Source: Lysinibacillus cavernae (lineage in GTDB: Bacteria > Bacillota > Bacilli > Bacillales_A > Planococcaceae). Taken from it: DNA of 64,000 nt. The position numbers were made by a program, and so were the translations under genes. A model generated the notes under the pieces. That model worked only from the letters and a program-made list of their open reading frames with translations, ran no database searches and had not been told where the DNA came from. Positions 8,601 through 18,495 of this stretch are shown piece by piece. The DNA is taken from positions 186,001-250,000 of the forward strand of contig NZ_WMEF01000001.1 in assembly GCF_009724685.1 (NCBI RefSeq), read 5' to 3'. How positions within the stretch are numbered: the stretch's first letter is position 1; the number at the start of each line of letters is the position of its first letter.

Positions 8601-9830
8601 TTAAAACGATTTTTCTGCCCATTCTATAGCCTCATAGTATAAATGTTCAATATCAACTAATTGGATATTCAACTGTGCAGCTAACTCATCTAATCGTTGC
8701 CAATCTAATTTACCTAAAGCAATACTAAACTCTAGATAAGGTGTCATTTCTGTTTCATAACCTAAGATTGTATTCGTAATGTCCTCAGAAAACGGTAGCT
8801 GCAGTAAAATGACATCCATCGGTCTTTGTAGCAATGTATCAATTAGTGAAAACATACCTACTAAGAAATATTCTGAGAAATTCTTTTTGTAAGAAAGCTT
8901 CGCGAGTTTCTCACAGACTTTTGCACGGAATAAAGACGTACACATTACTTCTTTAAAAAGATCTGAATCTGCGTCGATTTCTATTTCACGCATGGCCAAT
9001 AAATATATCCATTTTCGTAAATTCGATATTCCCAGAAGCACAATGGCTTGTTTTATAGAACGTACTTTAGATTTAGAACGTTTAGATGAATTATTAATCA
9101 TTTGTAATAATTTATACGTCAATGAAATATCTCGTTCAATATTTTCTGCTAATAATTGAATATTGGGTTCTTCCTCTTTTAACAACGAGATGATATGAAT
9201 GTACTGAATCGTATTCGCTGGAATGTCCGTTGCTCGTATAATTTGAGGTTGTTCAAAAAAATAGCCTTGAAATAAGACGTAACCAGAAACCTTGGCCACT
9301 TCAAATTGATGACGAGTCTCTACTTTTTCAGCGAGCAATTGAATATGCGGAAAATTATTCTTTACTTTATTTTCAATCTCCATTCTTTTGACCATAGGTG
9401 ACGCTAAAAAATCTACTTTAATATAGTCGATTTGTTCGAATAATTCGTTATAGACTTCCACATGTTCATTCATAATAAAATCATCTAATGCAATTTGGAA
9501 CCCATATTTTTTTAGTTCAATCACACGTTCCACTAACTGAGAAGTAAGCGGAACATCCTCTAATATCTCAATTACGACCTGTGAAGGATTTAAAAATTCA
9601 TGAATGGAGCTCATTAGTAAGTTTTCAGTAAAATTAACAAAACCTGGTTTACCTTTTGTTACCTCTTCAAAACCAATTGAAAGAAATGAGTTCACTAGTA
9701 CATCAATAGTTGCTGCATCTGAATCAACCAATGGAAATGCATTTACGTCTTTGCCACGATATAATAATTCATATGCAACGACCTGTTCATGAAGATTAAA
9801 AATAGGTTGTCTGCCGATAAATATCTCCAT
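8601..9830 (-). CDS. EAL and HDOD domain signalling protein (YuxH family)
   Basis: The 409-residue cytoplasmic protein pairs an N-terminal EAL-type domain (about 1-200) with a C-terminal HDOD domain (about 205-400). The EAL signature reads ELL in AYELLYRG. Other metal-site positions appear kept: Asn in GFVNFTENL, Glu in VVIEILED, Asp-Asp in ALDDF, and Gln in FQGYFFEQP. Cyclic-di-GMP hydrolysis or binding is therefore possible but not certain. HDOD domains are helical and usually regulatory. It stands alone with its own terminator; GGGGGCT precedes the ATG. Confidence 0.9.
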   Translation of the reverse strand: MEIFIGRQPIFNLHEQVVAYELLYRGKDVNAFPLVDSDAATIDVLVNSFLSIGFEEVTKGKPGFVNFTENLLMSSIHEFLNPSQVVIEILEDVPLTSQLVERVIELKKYGFQIALDDFIMNEHVEVYNELFEQIDYIKVDFLASPMVKRMEIENKVKNNFPHIQLLAEKVETRHQFEVAKVSGYVLFQGYFFEQPQIIRATDIPANTIQYIHIISLLKEEEPNIQLLAENIERDISLTYKLLQMINNSSKRSKSKVRSIKQAIVLLGISNLRKWIYLLAMREIEIDADSDLFKEVMCTSLFRAKVCEKLAKLSYKKNFSEYFLVGMFSLIDTLLQRPMDVILLQLPFSEDITNTILGYETEMTPYLEFSIALGKLDWQRLDELAAQLNIQLVDIEHLYYEAIEWAEKSF

Positions 9831-9950
9831 ATTGTAGCCCCCATTTCTCCATTTTCTAGTAATTAATAGTATAACATTTTTAACGACCTGGTGCTTATAC
9901 TTCCATAAAATTTAGCATGGTAGCACTGGATTTATTAGACAAACTACAAG

Positions 9951-9995
9951 AAAAGACAGTCCCAGCGATAGTGTATCACTTAAGGACTGTCCTCA
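9951..9995 (-). terminator. Terminator after DedA gene
   Basis: The stem GACAGTCC / GGACTGTC (9955-9962 and 9984-9991) lies just after the minus-strand stop at 9996. On the minus strand it is followed by TTTTCTT. Confidence 0.75.
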
Positions 9996-10643
9996 TTATT
10001 TACCAACTTTGGATTTGATCGCACCGATTATTGCAGGCACAACTGATATAATGATAATCAAAATCAGTACAACAGAGAAGTTATCTTTAATAATAGGAAT
10101 ATTACCAAAGAAGTAACCTAGTAATGTACAGCTGAATACCCATAAAAAAGCACCAAAGATATTGTAAAATAAGAAATAGCTATATTTCATTTTACTTGCA
10201 CCCGCCACAAACGGGATAAATGTACGGATAAATGGCATAAAACGAGCGATAACAATCGTTTTCCCACCATGTGTATTAAAGAATTTTTCAGCTGCCTCCA
10301 TACGTTCTTTTTTGACAACTCTACCGAGGAGACTCTTTGGAGGGATAGATGTTCCTACCTTATGACCAATATGGTAATTCACCGTATCTCCTAAAATAGC
10401 TGCTACTAAAAATACAGGGATTAAGATCCACATATCAAAGGCCCCCATTGCGGCAGCTAGTGTACCACTAGCAAATAGCAATGAATCACCAGGTAGAAAT
10501 GGGAAAATAACAACGCCTGTTTCTACAAAAACAATTGCAAATAAAATAAGATAACTCCAATTACCAAAATCACGAATAATTTCTTCTAAATGCACATCGA
10601 TATGCACAATAAAGCTTATTAACTCCTTAATGAGTTCTATCAT
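9996..10643 (-). CDS. DedA family membrane protein
   Basis: The 215-residue protein belongs to the DedA/VTT superfamily, whose members flip or move lipids such as undecaprenyl phosphate or phosphatidylethanolamine. Visible signatures are the re-entrant FPFLPGDSLLFASG near residue 47 and the conserved Arg-rich FMPFIRTFIPFVAGAS, with GDTVNYHIGHKVG between them. There are about five membrane segments. Which lipid it handles cannot be read from the sequence. It stands alone. Confidence 0.92.
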   Translation of the reverse strand: MIELIKELISFIVHIDVHLEEIIRDFGNWSYLILFAIVFVETGVVIFPFLPGDSLLFASGTLAAAMGAFDMWILIPVFLVAAILGDTVNYHIGHKVGTSIPPKSLLGRVVKKERMEAAEKFFNTHGGKTIVIARFMPFIRTFIPFVAGASKMKYSYFLFYNIFGAFLWVFSCTLLGYFFGNIPIIKDNFSVVLILIIIISVVPAIIGAIKSKVGK

Positions 10644-10852
10644 GTTTTTGTATGCTCTCTTTCAATAGTATTTTTACCTAAAACTTTGACGTAGCTTCAC
10701 ATCAAAGGGTTCCAGCTTTGTATGTCTCTTTTACATTACTTTCACACTATATGACAAGCTCTTGAAAAATATGTAGAAGATTTCACAAGTTTGATTTTAT
10801 CACTTACAGTCGTCTACTCTCAACTGATTTTACTATTATACGAATAATGTAC

Positions 10853-10890
10853 AAAAAAAGAGCTACCATTTATCAATAGTAGCTTCTCTC
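10853..10890 (-). terminator. Terminator after acyl-CoA ligase gene
   Basis: On the minus strand the stem AGCTAC / GTAGCT is followed by a run of seven T residues. It lies just beyond the stop at 10893. Confidence 0.75.
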
Positions 10891-10892
10891 GT

Positions 10893-12440
10893 TTAAACTT
10901 TTTCTTTTAAAGAACGACGTAGTATTTTTCCTGTCGTATTTTTCGGTAGTTCATCTATAATCTCTATTACTTTCGGAACCTTGTATTTCACCATATGCTT
11001 GGCACAATAAGAAAGTAGATCTTCGGTTGTCGTAGCTGCTACTTCTTTTAACACTACATATGCATGAACAGCTTCCCCTAAGTTAGGATCTGGGCATCCT
11101 ACCACTGCTGCCTCTACAATGTTTTTATGGGCAAACAGTACTTCCTCAACCTCTCGAGGATAAACATTAAAGCCCCCTACAATAATCATATCCTTTTTAC
11201 GATCGACAATGTAGAAATAACCTTCTTCATCTACTTTCGCTAAATCTCCTGTATAGAGCCATCCATCGCGTATCGCCATCGCCGATTCTTCAGGCATTTT
11301 ATAGTAACCCTTCATCACGTTAGGTCCACGTACAATCAGTTCTCCAACTTCACCAACAGGTACTTCCTGACCATTCACATCGACAACTTTATTCTCTACA
11401 TTGCTAATTGATGTACCAATAGAGCCCGCTTTACGATCACGATCTAATGGATTAAAGCATGTAACGGGTGAAGCTTCTGATAAGCCGTATCCCTCTGACA
11501 CACGCACATTAAATTTCTGCTCGAAATTATGTAATAGTGCAACAGGCAATGAGGCCCCCCCTGAAATGGCTAAACGGATCTTCGAGAAATCTTCAGGATT
11601 GCCTTCAGGTAATTGATATAAGAAATTATACATTGTTGGAACACCAGCAAATACAGTCGCTTTTTGCTCTTGTGCTAAGGCAAAAATTTCGCTAGGACTA
11701 AAACGTGGTGCAAGTAAAACCGTTGCTCCACTTAATAAAGGAGCGTTCACCACAACTGTTAAGGCAAATACATGGAACACGGGTAATGTAGCAATGACAC
11801 GATCATCTACATTAATCCCCAAATAATGAGCAACATCTCTCGCATTTGAATAGACATTGCCGTGTGTCAGCATAGCACCCTTTGGACTACCTGTAGTTCC
11901 AGAAGTATATAAAATGATAGCATTGTCATCATCTGCTACCTCAACAGGTTGTAAAGATTGAGATGCCATAGCGATGACTTGTGTAAATAAATGCGTTTTT
12001 TCTTGTGCTTGTGGTGATAAAGCTGCGACTTTTTCAGCTATATCCGCTGTTGTTTCACAAACTACAAATGTTTTTACTTGTGGAAATGCTTGTACACCTT
12101 TCTCAACCAATGGTAACAACGCATCCAGTGCAATGACTGCTTTTACGTCCCCATTATGCAAAATATAAGAAATCTCATCCGGTGTATAGATAGGATTAAC
12201 TGGTATTGCCGTTGCCCCAATGCGCATTGTTGCATACAAGGCAATTAAGTAATGCGGCGTGTTGCCGAGTAAAAACGCCACATGATCCCCTTTTTCAACA
12301 CCTAAATCTTGTAACCCCTTTGCAAAGCGACCAACAGTAAGCTCAAATTCACCGTAAGTCGTATCCTTCCCCATAAAATGATACGCAACTTTTTCCGGTT
12401 GTTCTGTTGCCTGTTGGCGAACACGTGAAACTAAATTCAA
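10893..12440 (-). CDS. yhfL: Long-chain fatty acyl-CoA ligase (YhfL-like)
   Basis: The 515-residue enzyme is an ANL-superfamily ligase that adenylates a fatty acid and joins it to CoA. Motifs in order are YTSGTTGSPKGAM (P-loop-like), GYGLSEASP, YTGDLAK, VDRKKDMIIVGGFNVYPREVEE (hinge), and the C-terminal catalytic Lys in NTTGKILRR. The start is TTG 12440, after AAGGGGATGG. In B. subtilis yhfL lies beside lplJ and yhfH; here those genes are 5 kb upstream with a Bce module between, so the block has been split. Confidence 0.9.
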   Translation of the reverse strand: MNLVSRVRQQATEQPEKVAYHFMGKDTTYGEFELTVGRFAKGLQDLGVEKGDHVAFLLGNTPHYLIALYATMRIGATAIPVNPIYTPDEISYILHNGDVKAVIALDALLPLVEKGVQAFPQVKTFVVCETTADIAEKVAALSPQAQEKTHLFTQVIAMASQSLQPVEVADDDNAIILYTSGTTGSPKGAMLTHGNVYSNARDVAHYLGINVDDRVIATLPVFHVFALTVVVNAPLLSGATVLLAPRFSPSEIFALAQEQKATVFAGVPTMYNFLYQLPEGNPEDFSKIRLAISGGASLPVALLHNFEQKFNVRVSEGYGLSEASPVTCFNPLDRDRKAGSIGTSISNVENKVVDVNGQEVPVGEVGELIVRGPNVMKGYYKMPEESAMAIRDGWLYTGDLAKVDEEGYFYIVDRKKDMIIVGGFNVYPREVEEVLFAHKNIVEAAVVGCPDPNLGEAVHAYVVLKEVAATTTEDLLSYCAKHMVKYKVPKVIEIIDELPKNTTGKILRRSLKEKV

Positions 12441-12582
12441 TTACACCATCCCCTTATCGTATAAAATGAATCGTTATTCAGTAATATTATATAAGAAATG
12501 TATCTAAAAGACAATGAGTCTTTTTATTTCATGTCATAAATTACGTCAAATAATTCATTTTTTTCTCTCTTAGACAAATACA

Positions 12583-14517
12583 TCATGAGCGGATATGAGA
12601 AATGTAACGCCAACGGATTAAATAAAAGTAGACAACTTGTATTAACACAAAAAAGCCAAAAGAAAAGAACACTTCTTTTGCAATAGAAATATTTGCAATG
12701 TCTCTCAAAATACCTTGAACCATTAGAAAAGCAAAGGCACTGTGCATCATTGCAACACCCCAAGGCAAGAAAAATTGAGGAAATAGGTGGCGATTAACTA
12801 GTTTTTTCAGCTCCGTATCAGTTAAACCCATGCGCTTTAATACATCAAATTTACGTTTTTCTCGTTCAAGTGAAGTATGCAATTTGAAATAGATAAAGCT
12901 CCCTGCTGCAAGTAAAAATACAGTTGCAACTAATACACCCACTAATGTAAATAATGAGTAGGTAGCTAGTATATAAGAATAATTTAATCCTGCATTTTCA
13001 AAGTAGAAAGGGCTAAATTTATCTTTCTTAATAAAATATAAATTTGATTCTAGATGATCTATATCTCTACCAATTTCTTTTGTTTCCATCCATTGTGGAA
13101 TAACAAATGTAAATAAATGATAGCTCGGCTGAATAATGTCTAGATCAGAAATTGGATGAATAAGCTTTTCAAAGTCCTCATCACTGATGACGATCGAATT
13201 GACACTTACAATCGAACCTGGAAACACTATTTTTGGATAGACACTATCGATAGTTATCGGTATATTATTTTCTTCTAACACTGTATGCACGATTCTATTT
13301 TTTAATTTTTTTAGTGAATCCTCTGAATAAGGGATAAAAACTGCCTCACCAGCTTCCAAATTCAGCAATGGATAACTATAGGAAGAAAGCAAGACATTCA
13401 TATCAGACTCTCGAAAGACCTCCACTTCATTTCGAGTGAAAGAAGATGTTTGCTTGACGACAATAAAACGGGACAACTGATAGGATAGACCTTTCTCCTC
13501 TAATTGTAGCCTTAATGAATTGATATGCTCCCGCTCGAATGGATTATCGACATCCCCCTTATAAACTAACCCTAGTGGATTTAAGCGATCATATTGGGCT
13601 GTATAAGAGGACATGGTTGCTAATACACCTACAGATAAAAATGCAAGTGTTGAAACCATCGTAACAACGAAAAACATTTTCACGTTATCCATCATAATAT
13701 GAGCTTGTTCCGCTAATGAGAGCAAACGATAACGTTGCCAGTGGTATTTACGTTTTCTACGTGCTAAATCTAAAAAACATGGGACGGAATCACTAAAAAA
13801 ATAATATGTTCCAAATGTCGCTGAAAATGGTATTAACAAGGTTAGCCCAATTAATGAAGTATGCCCCACAACAAACGCGAGAATATACGTCGTTAAAATT
13901 AAAGCAACACCATAAACAGCTCGGATTTTTGAATAGGTTGTTAAGCTATTTAAATAGTCACTACCTTTAATGAGATCTCGTAATTTTCTCTCTCTTGTAA
14001 AGTACACACTAATAAAAGAAATCACGACAAATGCACTAGAAAAAACACCAATCGTCAACAAGAATGGCTCCCAGGAAACATACATTGGTAAATCATCTAA
14101 ATGTAAGATTTCTCGCACAATCATAAAAAAGAATTTTGAAAACGAGAAACCAAAGACAATCCCTACAATAATTGAGCCTACGCCAATAATCATTGTCTCT
14201 AAGAAGACAAGTTTATTCATCTGACGCTTTTCCATTCCTAAATGCAGTAAAATGGCAAATTCATGAGATCTAGCCTCTAAAAAGGCACTCATTGAATAAT
14301 ATAAAAAGAATAACGTAAAGAGGACGAGTACAATTTCAGCACCTACCATCCCAATAAGCGATACTTCCCCTAATATCCCACGTTCAATATCAGGGTGAAA
14401 CATCAGCATTGAATAGATAAAAAATACAGCCACAGAAAAAAAGCTCGCCATGAAAAAGGCACCATATATCCGGCTGTTCCGTACGACATTACGGTAAGCG
14501 AATTGTCGAAAGGTCAC
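12583..14517 (-). CDS. Bce-type ABC transporter permease (FtsX domain)
   Basis: The 644-residue permease has the layout of BceB/YxdM proteins. The N-terminus reads TFRQFAYRNVVRNSRIY. There are about ten membrane segments, and a large extracellular domain of some 210 residues (about 303-515) separates the segments at 283-300 and 518-540. Such permeases sense and remove cell-wall-active peptides such as bacitracin and signal flux to their partner kinase. The ATG overlaps the end of the ATPase gene by 29 bp, so coupling is likely. The peptide it responds to cannot be told. Confidence 0.92.
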   Translation of the reverse strand: MTFRQFAYRNVVRNSRIYGAFFMASFFSVAVFFIYSMLMFHPDIERGILGEVSLIGMVGAEIVLVLFTLFFLYYSMSAFLEARSHEFAILLHLGMEKRQMNKLVFLETMIIGVGSIIVGIVFGFSFSKFFFMIVREILHLDDLPMYVSWEPFLLTIGVFSSAFVVISFISVYFTRERKLRDLIKGSDYLNSLTTYSKIRAVYGVALILTTYILAFVVGHTSLIGLTLLIPFSATFGTYYFFSDSVPCFLDLARRKRKYHWQRYRLLSLAEQAHIMMDNVKMFFVVTMVSTLAFLSVGVLATMSSYTAQYDRLNPLGLVYKGDVDNPFEREHINSLRLQLEEKGLSYQLSRFIVVKQTSSFTRNEVEVFRESDMNVLLSSYSYPLLNLEAGEAVFIPYSEDSLKKLKNRIVHTVLEENNIPITIDSVYPKIVFPGSIVSVNSIVISDEDFEKLIHPISDLDIIQPSYHLFTFVIPQWMETKEIGRDIDHLESNLYFIKKDKFSPFYFENAGLNYSYILATYSLFTLVGVLVATVFLLAAGSFIYFKLHTSLEREKRKFDVLKRMGLTDTELKKLVNRHLFPQFFLPWGVAMMHSAFAFLMVQGILRDIANISIAKEVFFSFGFFVLIQVVYFYLIRWRYISHIRS

Positions 14518-15265
14518 CTACTTGCCCTCCTCCTAGTAAGCTCAAAACATTTAGTATACGTTGGAAAAACATTTGACGACGGTCATCACGATAAATTTCA
14601 TTAAAGAATTCACCATCTTTAATGAATAACACTCGATCACAATAGCTTGCTGCAATCGGATCGTGGGTTACCATCACAATCGTTGTCTGTTTATCCTTAT
14701 TTACTTTTGTTAAAAGCTCAAGCACATCACGCGAAGAATTGGAATCTAAATTACCCGTCGGCTCATCAGCTAAAATGAGACTAGGGTTATGAATAAGTGC
14801 TCGACCAATTGCGGTTCTTTGCGCCTGTCCACCAGATATTTCGTTTGGACGTTTATGCAGGAAAGAAGTTAAGTCTAGCTTTTCTACAATATTAGCCAAA
14901 CGTTCCTCCATTACTTCTAACGGCTGCTGGTCTAATGTTAATGGCAGTACTATATTTTCTTCGACCGTCAGCATATGCAAAAGATTGAAATCCTGAAACA
15001 CAAAACCTAGCTGTCTTCTTCTAAAGTAAGCTAGCTCCGTTGCATTCAGTTTATGTGGATTCATGCCATCTAGTATGATTTCGCCACTAGTTGGCTCATC
15101 AATTGTCGAAATAATATTCAGCAACGTTGTTTTGCCGCTTCCTGAAGGCCCCATAACAGCTAAAAACTCGCCTTCTTCAACATCAAAGCTCAATTGATTT
15201 AATGCACGATGCGTAACCTTACCTTCATAAACTTTTGTTACATCTTTAATTTGTAAAATAGGCAT
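14489..15265 (-). CDS. Bce-type ABC transporter ATP-binding protein
   Basis: The 258-residue ATPase pairs with the permease downstream. Walker A is GPSGSGKT (39-46), the signature is ISGGQAQR, Walker B is LILADEPTGNLDS, and the switch His lies in MVTHD. The C-terminal tail (RQMFFQRILNVL) is typical of the BceA/YxdL group, which carries a short extension after the core fold. AAGGTGA precedes the ATG. It lies 12 bp after a hypothetical gene in the same operon. Confidence 0.95.
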   Translation of the reverse strand: MPILQIKDVTKVYEGKVTHRALNQLSFDVEEGEFLAVMGPSGSGKTTLLNIISTIDEPTSGEIILDGMNPHKLNATELAYFRRRQLGFVFQDFNLLHMLTVEENIVLPLTLDQQPLEVMEERLANIVEKLDLTSFLHKRPNEISGGQAQRTAIGRALIHNPSLILADEPTGNLDSNSSRDVLELLTKVNKDKQTTIVMVTHDPIAASYCDRVLFIKDGEFFNEIYRDDRRQMFFQRILNVLSLLGGGQVGDLSTIRLP

Positions 15266-15277
15266 ACTTCATTCACC

Positions 15278-15703
15278 TTATTTCTTCATTAATTCTAAGG
15301 ATTGTGGTAAATGCCACTCTAATACGACCTCAAAGCCGATTTGAAAATGGGGCTCTGTTAAAGTTAAAAGTGGCTCTTCCTCTACTAAACTAAAGCAATG
15401 CTCCCCAATAATGACATCCCAAGCATCTATTTCTCCCTCTTTGATCTCACCACACACAGTATAATAGCCACTGTACATAATCTGTTGACCTTCAACAGGG
15501 AATGCATTTAATAATGTCGGTTGGTGTAAGTTTAACCCAAGCCTATTTGAAAAATGCAGTAGTTCTACATCTAGTATTTCATTCGCCATAAGGAAATTTT
15601 GATAGGATAAACTATCCCCTTCTTGCATGTGTGTCATATTAAGAGCTTTTGTTTTCTCCTTATCAATCGTTAATAACCAATCATCAATACGTACTTCTTC
15701 CAT
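15278..15703 (-). CDS. Hypothetical protein inside a Bce-type operon
   Basis: I do not recognise this 141-residue acidic, soluble protein. It lacks a signal peptide or membrane segment and has many alternating hydrophobic stretches (EVLLFHFSN-like and VVLEWHLPQ), suggesting a beta-rich fold. AGGGGG precedes the ATG with good spacing. It is 11 bp after the sensor kinase gene and 12 bp before the ATPase gene. Classical bceRSAB operons have no gene at this place. Its job may be linked to sensing or transport; that is inference from position only. Confidence 0.8.
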   Translation of the reverse strand: MEEVRIDDWLLTIDKEKTKALNMTHMQEGDSLSYQNFLMANEILDVELLHFSNRLGLNLHQPTLLNAFPVEGQQIMYSGYYTVCGEIKEGEIDAWDVIIGEHCFSLVEEEPLLTLTEPHFQIGFEVVLEWHLPQSLELMKK

Positions 15704-15714
15704 CCTAGCGCCCC

Positions 15715-16698
15715 CTAATTTGTAAATGTCACAGTAACCATCGTTCCATTTCCTACCTCTGATGTAATAGCCAATTCATGTCCAAGCTTTTCACAGATTT
15801 CTTTGGCTAAATATAGGCCCATTCCCGTAGACTCCCCTGTTTTCCGCCCATTTTCACCAGTAAAAAAGGCTTTCGTAACACGTGAAAGATCAGAAGCTGG
15901 AATCCCAATTCCTTCATCACGAATGGCTAGCTGTACATACCCATCCTTTTCAATGGCAGAAATCACAATTTTTTTATTGGCTTCGAACGTGTACTTCACT
16001 GCATTGGTTACAAATTGACCTAGAATGAATCGAAGCCATTTCGAATCACTGGCAACAATTAAATCATCCTCAATATGAATTTCAGGGAAAACCCTTTTCG
16101 TAATAAATAAACGTTTATTTTCATTAACAGTTGCAGTCACAATTGCTTTTAGTGCAACCCTTTCTACTTGCATATCGTCCTCAAAATTTTCTAAACGCGC
16201 ATTAACAAGGACCATGTCCAAGCCCCTGCGTAAACGATCAATTTCCTCTTGGACATTTTTCTTCTCAAGAGGACGGTCATCCTGCAATAATAACTCAATA
16301 ACAGAAATAGGTGTTTTCATCTGGTGCACCCATTGGTTCATAAACTGATCATGACGTTTTTGACTTGCGTATAGTGAGTGAAGCTCATGCTGATAAAGTC
16401 GATACAACTCATGCATATATTTCTCGGTTTGCATAGCTTCTGGCGTTTTAGCATTTTTTTGTAGTACATCCTCCATCGCTGTAGGGAGCTGGGTTATTTT
16501 CAATAAATAACGTTGTCTCATTAAATAGCGAACAAGCAAAAAAGAAGCTAATAGTACAAGACTAATACAGAAGGAGTAAATAGCTGTATCAATATTTCGA
16601 AAACCATCTAATGCATACAACACCATAATGAAGCCAACTAATAAGAGCTGAAACACAATAAATGATACGTAATCACGTAAAAATAATTTCCAGCCCAC
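15715..16698 (-). CDS. Intramembrane-sensing histidine kinase (BceS-like)
   Basis: The 327-residue kinase has two N-terminal membrane helices (about 10-30 and 38-57) joined by a loop of only a few residues, so it has no real external sensor domain. The phosphorylated His is at about 125 in WVHQMKTPI. The ATPase domain shows N-box QFVTNAVKY, DEGIGIP and GMGLYLAKEI. Kinases of this shape read the activity of a Bce-type transporter, which is encoded two and three genes downstream. The GTG start overlaps the regulator stop by 1 nt, after AGGTGAGC. Confidence 0.94.
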   Translation of the reverse strand: MGWKLFLRDYVSFIVFQLLLVGFIMVLYALDGFRNIDTAIYSFCISLVLLASFLLVRYLMRQRYLLKITQLPTAMEDVLQKNAKTPEAMQTEKYMHELYRLYQHELHSLYASQKRHDQFMNQWVHQMKTPISVIELLLQDDRPLEKKNVQEEIDRLRRGLDMVLVNARLENFEDDMQVERVALKAIVTATVNENKRLFITKRVFPEIHIEDDLIVASDSKWLRFILGQFVTNAVKYTFEANKKIVISAIEKDGYVQLAIRDEGIGIPASDLSRVTKAFFTGENGRKTGESTGMGLYLAKEICEKLGHELAITSEVGNGTMVTVTFTN

Positions 16699-17402
16699 TA
16701 TAGCTCACCTGCACTTAATATGAAACGATAACCTGCACCACGTACGGTTTCGATTGTTGACGATATGTCATAATCCGCCAACTTTTTACGTACTCGGGTC
16801 ATATTAACATTTAACGTATTTTCATCGACAAATGCCTGATCGTCCCACAGCTCCTCTAAAAGTTGCTCACGCGTCACTACTTTCGGCGCCCCCCCCATAA
16901 GTAGTTCTAAAATGATACATTCTTTTTTCTGAAGAGGAATTTCTAAATCATTTTTATGCAGCTCCATTCTTTCTAAGTGAAGTACAAGCTGCCCTTGTTT
17001 TATTGTCCGCTCCTCTTGTCTTGCTGCATACTCACCATATGTACGGCGAAGATGACTACGGATTTTAGCCAACACAATTTCATAGTTGAATGGCTTAGTA
17101 ATGAAATCGTCGCCTCCATTTTCAAGTGCAAAAATTTGGTCCATTTCCCCTGAGCGTGCAGAAATAAAAATAATTGGACACGTTGTATGTTGACGCAGCT
17201 GACGACACCAATAGTAGCCATCATATGCAGGCAAATTTATATCAAGCAACACCATATGTGGATTAAATGCTGTAAATTCTTCTATAAGATGATCAAATTC
17301 TCGAATTGTTGCCACTTCGTATTGATATTTTCTAAGCGTTTCCGCTAGTAATGATGCAATCTTGACATCATCTTCAACTATGAATATTCGATGCTTTTCC
17401 AT
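16698..17402 (-). CDS. OmpR-family response regulator (BceR-like)
   Basis: The 234-residue regulator has a receiver domain with the acidic pair in IVEDD, phosphorylation site Asp54 in LLDINLP, Ser in FISAR and Lys in ITKPF. A C-terminal winged-helix DNA-binding domain ends in VRGAGYRF. It is the first gene of the five-gene operon and should switch on the transporter genes when the peptide is present. AAAGGAGTG precedes the ATG. I found no convincing inverted-repeat operator in the 100 bp upstream. Confidence 0.95.
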   Translation of the reverse strand: MEKHRIFIVEDDVKIASLLAETLRKYQYEVATIREFDHLIEEFTAFNPHMVLLDINLPAYDGYYWCRQLRQHTTCPIIFISARSGEMDQIFALENGGDDFITKPFNYEIVLAKIRSHLRRTYGEYAARQEERTIKQGQLVLHLERMELHKNDLEIPLQKKECIILELLMGGAPKVVTREQLLEELWDDQAFVDENTLNVNMTRVRKKLADYDISSTIETVRGAGYRFILSAGEL

Positions 17403-17431
17403 ATCAACACTCCTTTCTTTCTATATTGTAT

Positions 17432-17478
17432 CAAAAAAGGGTTCGATGACATAATTGTCAGCGAACCTTTAGGCTAAA
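17432..17478 (-). terminator. Terminator after lplJ
   Basis: On the minus strand AAAGGTTCG and CGAACCCTTT pair, with an inner TGACA/TGTCA stem, and a T run follows. It lies between the lplJ stop (17503) and the response regulator start. Confidence 0.75.
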
Positions 17479-17502
17479 ACATTACACGAAACCGTATTTT
17501 AC

Positions 17503-18495
17503 TTAATAAATTAATTGTAAAAAGTCTTCTGTTGAAATTCCACCAAAATATGTAGGAATATCAATGTCAGCTAATGCCTGAGCAATGGCTGCTCTGTCAT
17601 AGTTTGTCCCAACTAAGCGCTGTTCTATGTCAGCAATATCACCTACACCAAAGAAATCACCAAAGATATGCGCATCTTCAATTACACCATGGTTCACTTC
17701 AAGGCGGATATCAATGCCTCCTGTTGGGAAACGGTGTGTTTTTTGAATATTAAAGCGTGGTGATTTCCCAAAGTTCCACTCCCAAGTTTGATAACGCTCT
17801 GCTGATAGCTTGTGAATATTTGCCCAATCTTCCTCAGTTAACTCATAATAACGAATATTTTCTTCTCCACCGAAAATGGATTTTAAAATTTCAAGGCGGA
17901 ATTCCTCTACTGTCAGTTTCTCTTTTAAAAATTCCGAAATGTTTGCTACTCGAGAGCGAATAGATTTAATGCCTTTCGATTCAATCTTATCCTTTTTCAC
18001 CTTCAAGGCTGAAACAACCGCATCAATTTCTGTATCAAACATCAATGTACCGTGACTGAACATACGCCCTTTTGTGGAAAACTGTGCGTTTCCAGAAACT
18101 TTACGCCCTTCAGCTAGAATGTCATTGCGACCTGAAAGCTCTGCATTCACACCCATTTTTGCTAAAGCGTCAACCACTGGCTGTGTAAATTTTTTATAAT
18201 TCATAAAGCTATCGCCATCATCATTTGTAATAAAGCTGAAGTTAAGATTTCCTAAATCATGATACACGGCTCCACCACCTGACAGACGACGTACAACAAT
18301 AATGCCATTATCCTCTACATAGTCTGTATTGATCTCTTCAATTGTATTTTGGTTTTTACCGATGATGATCGATGGCTGGTTGATGTAGAAAAGTAACACT
18401 GGCTCTTTCTCAACATCCATCGTTTTTAGCAAATACTCCTCAATAGCAAGGTTAATGCGTGGATCATGGATCCCTTTATTATCAACGAAAATCAT
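17503..18495 (-). CDS. lplJ: Lipoate-protein ligase LplJ
   Basis: LplJ attaches free lipoate to the E2 subunits of 2-oxoacid dehydrogenases or to GcvH, through lipoyl-AMP. The 330-residue length matches B. subtilis LplJ. Signatures are SIIIGKNQNT, RRLSGGGAVYHDLGNLNFSF, the catalytic Lys in GRKVSGNAQF, and GTLMFDTEID. The C-terminal accessory domain continues to residue 330. It is next to yhfH as in B. subtilis. GGAGGAGG precedes the ATG. Confidence 0.95.
   Translation of the reverse strand: MIFVDNKGIHDPRINLAIEEYLLKTMDVEKEPVLLFYINQPSIIIGKNQNTIEEINTDYVEDNGIIVVRRLSGGGAVYHDLGNLNFSFITNDDGDSFMNYKKFTQPVVDALAKMGVNAELSGRNDILAEGRKVSGNAQFSTKGRMFSHGTLMFDTEIDAVVSALKVKKDKIESKGIKSIRSRVANISEFLKEKLTVEEFRLEILKSIFGGEENIRYYELTEEDWANIHKLSAERYQTWEWNFGKSPRFNIQKTHRFPTGGIDIRLEVNHGVIEDAHIFGDFFGVGDIADIEQRLVGTNYDRAAIAQALADIDIPTYFGGISTEDFLQLIY

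Noticed and set aside
8601-9830. Calling the EAL domain inactive
   Set aside because: Although EAL reads ELL, the other expected metal and catalytic positions appear present, so inactivity cannot be claimed from sequence.
12524-12763. 79-codon frame at the end of the Bce permease gene
   Set aside because: It is out of frame and mostly inside the permease coding region on the same strand, without a ribosome site.
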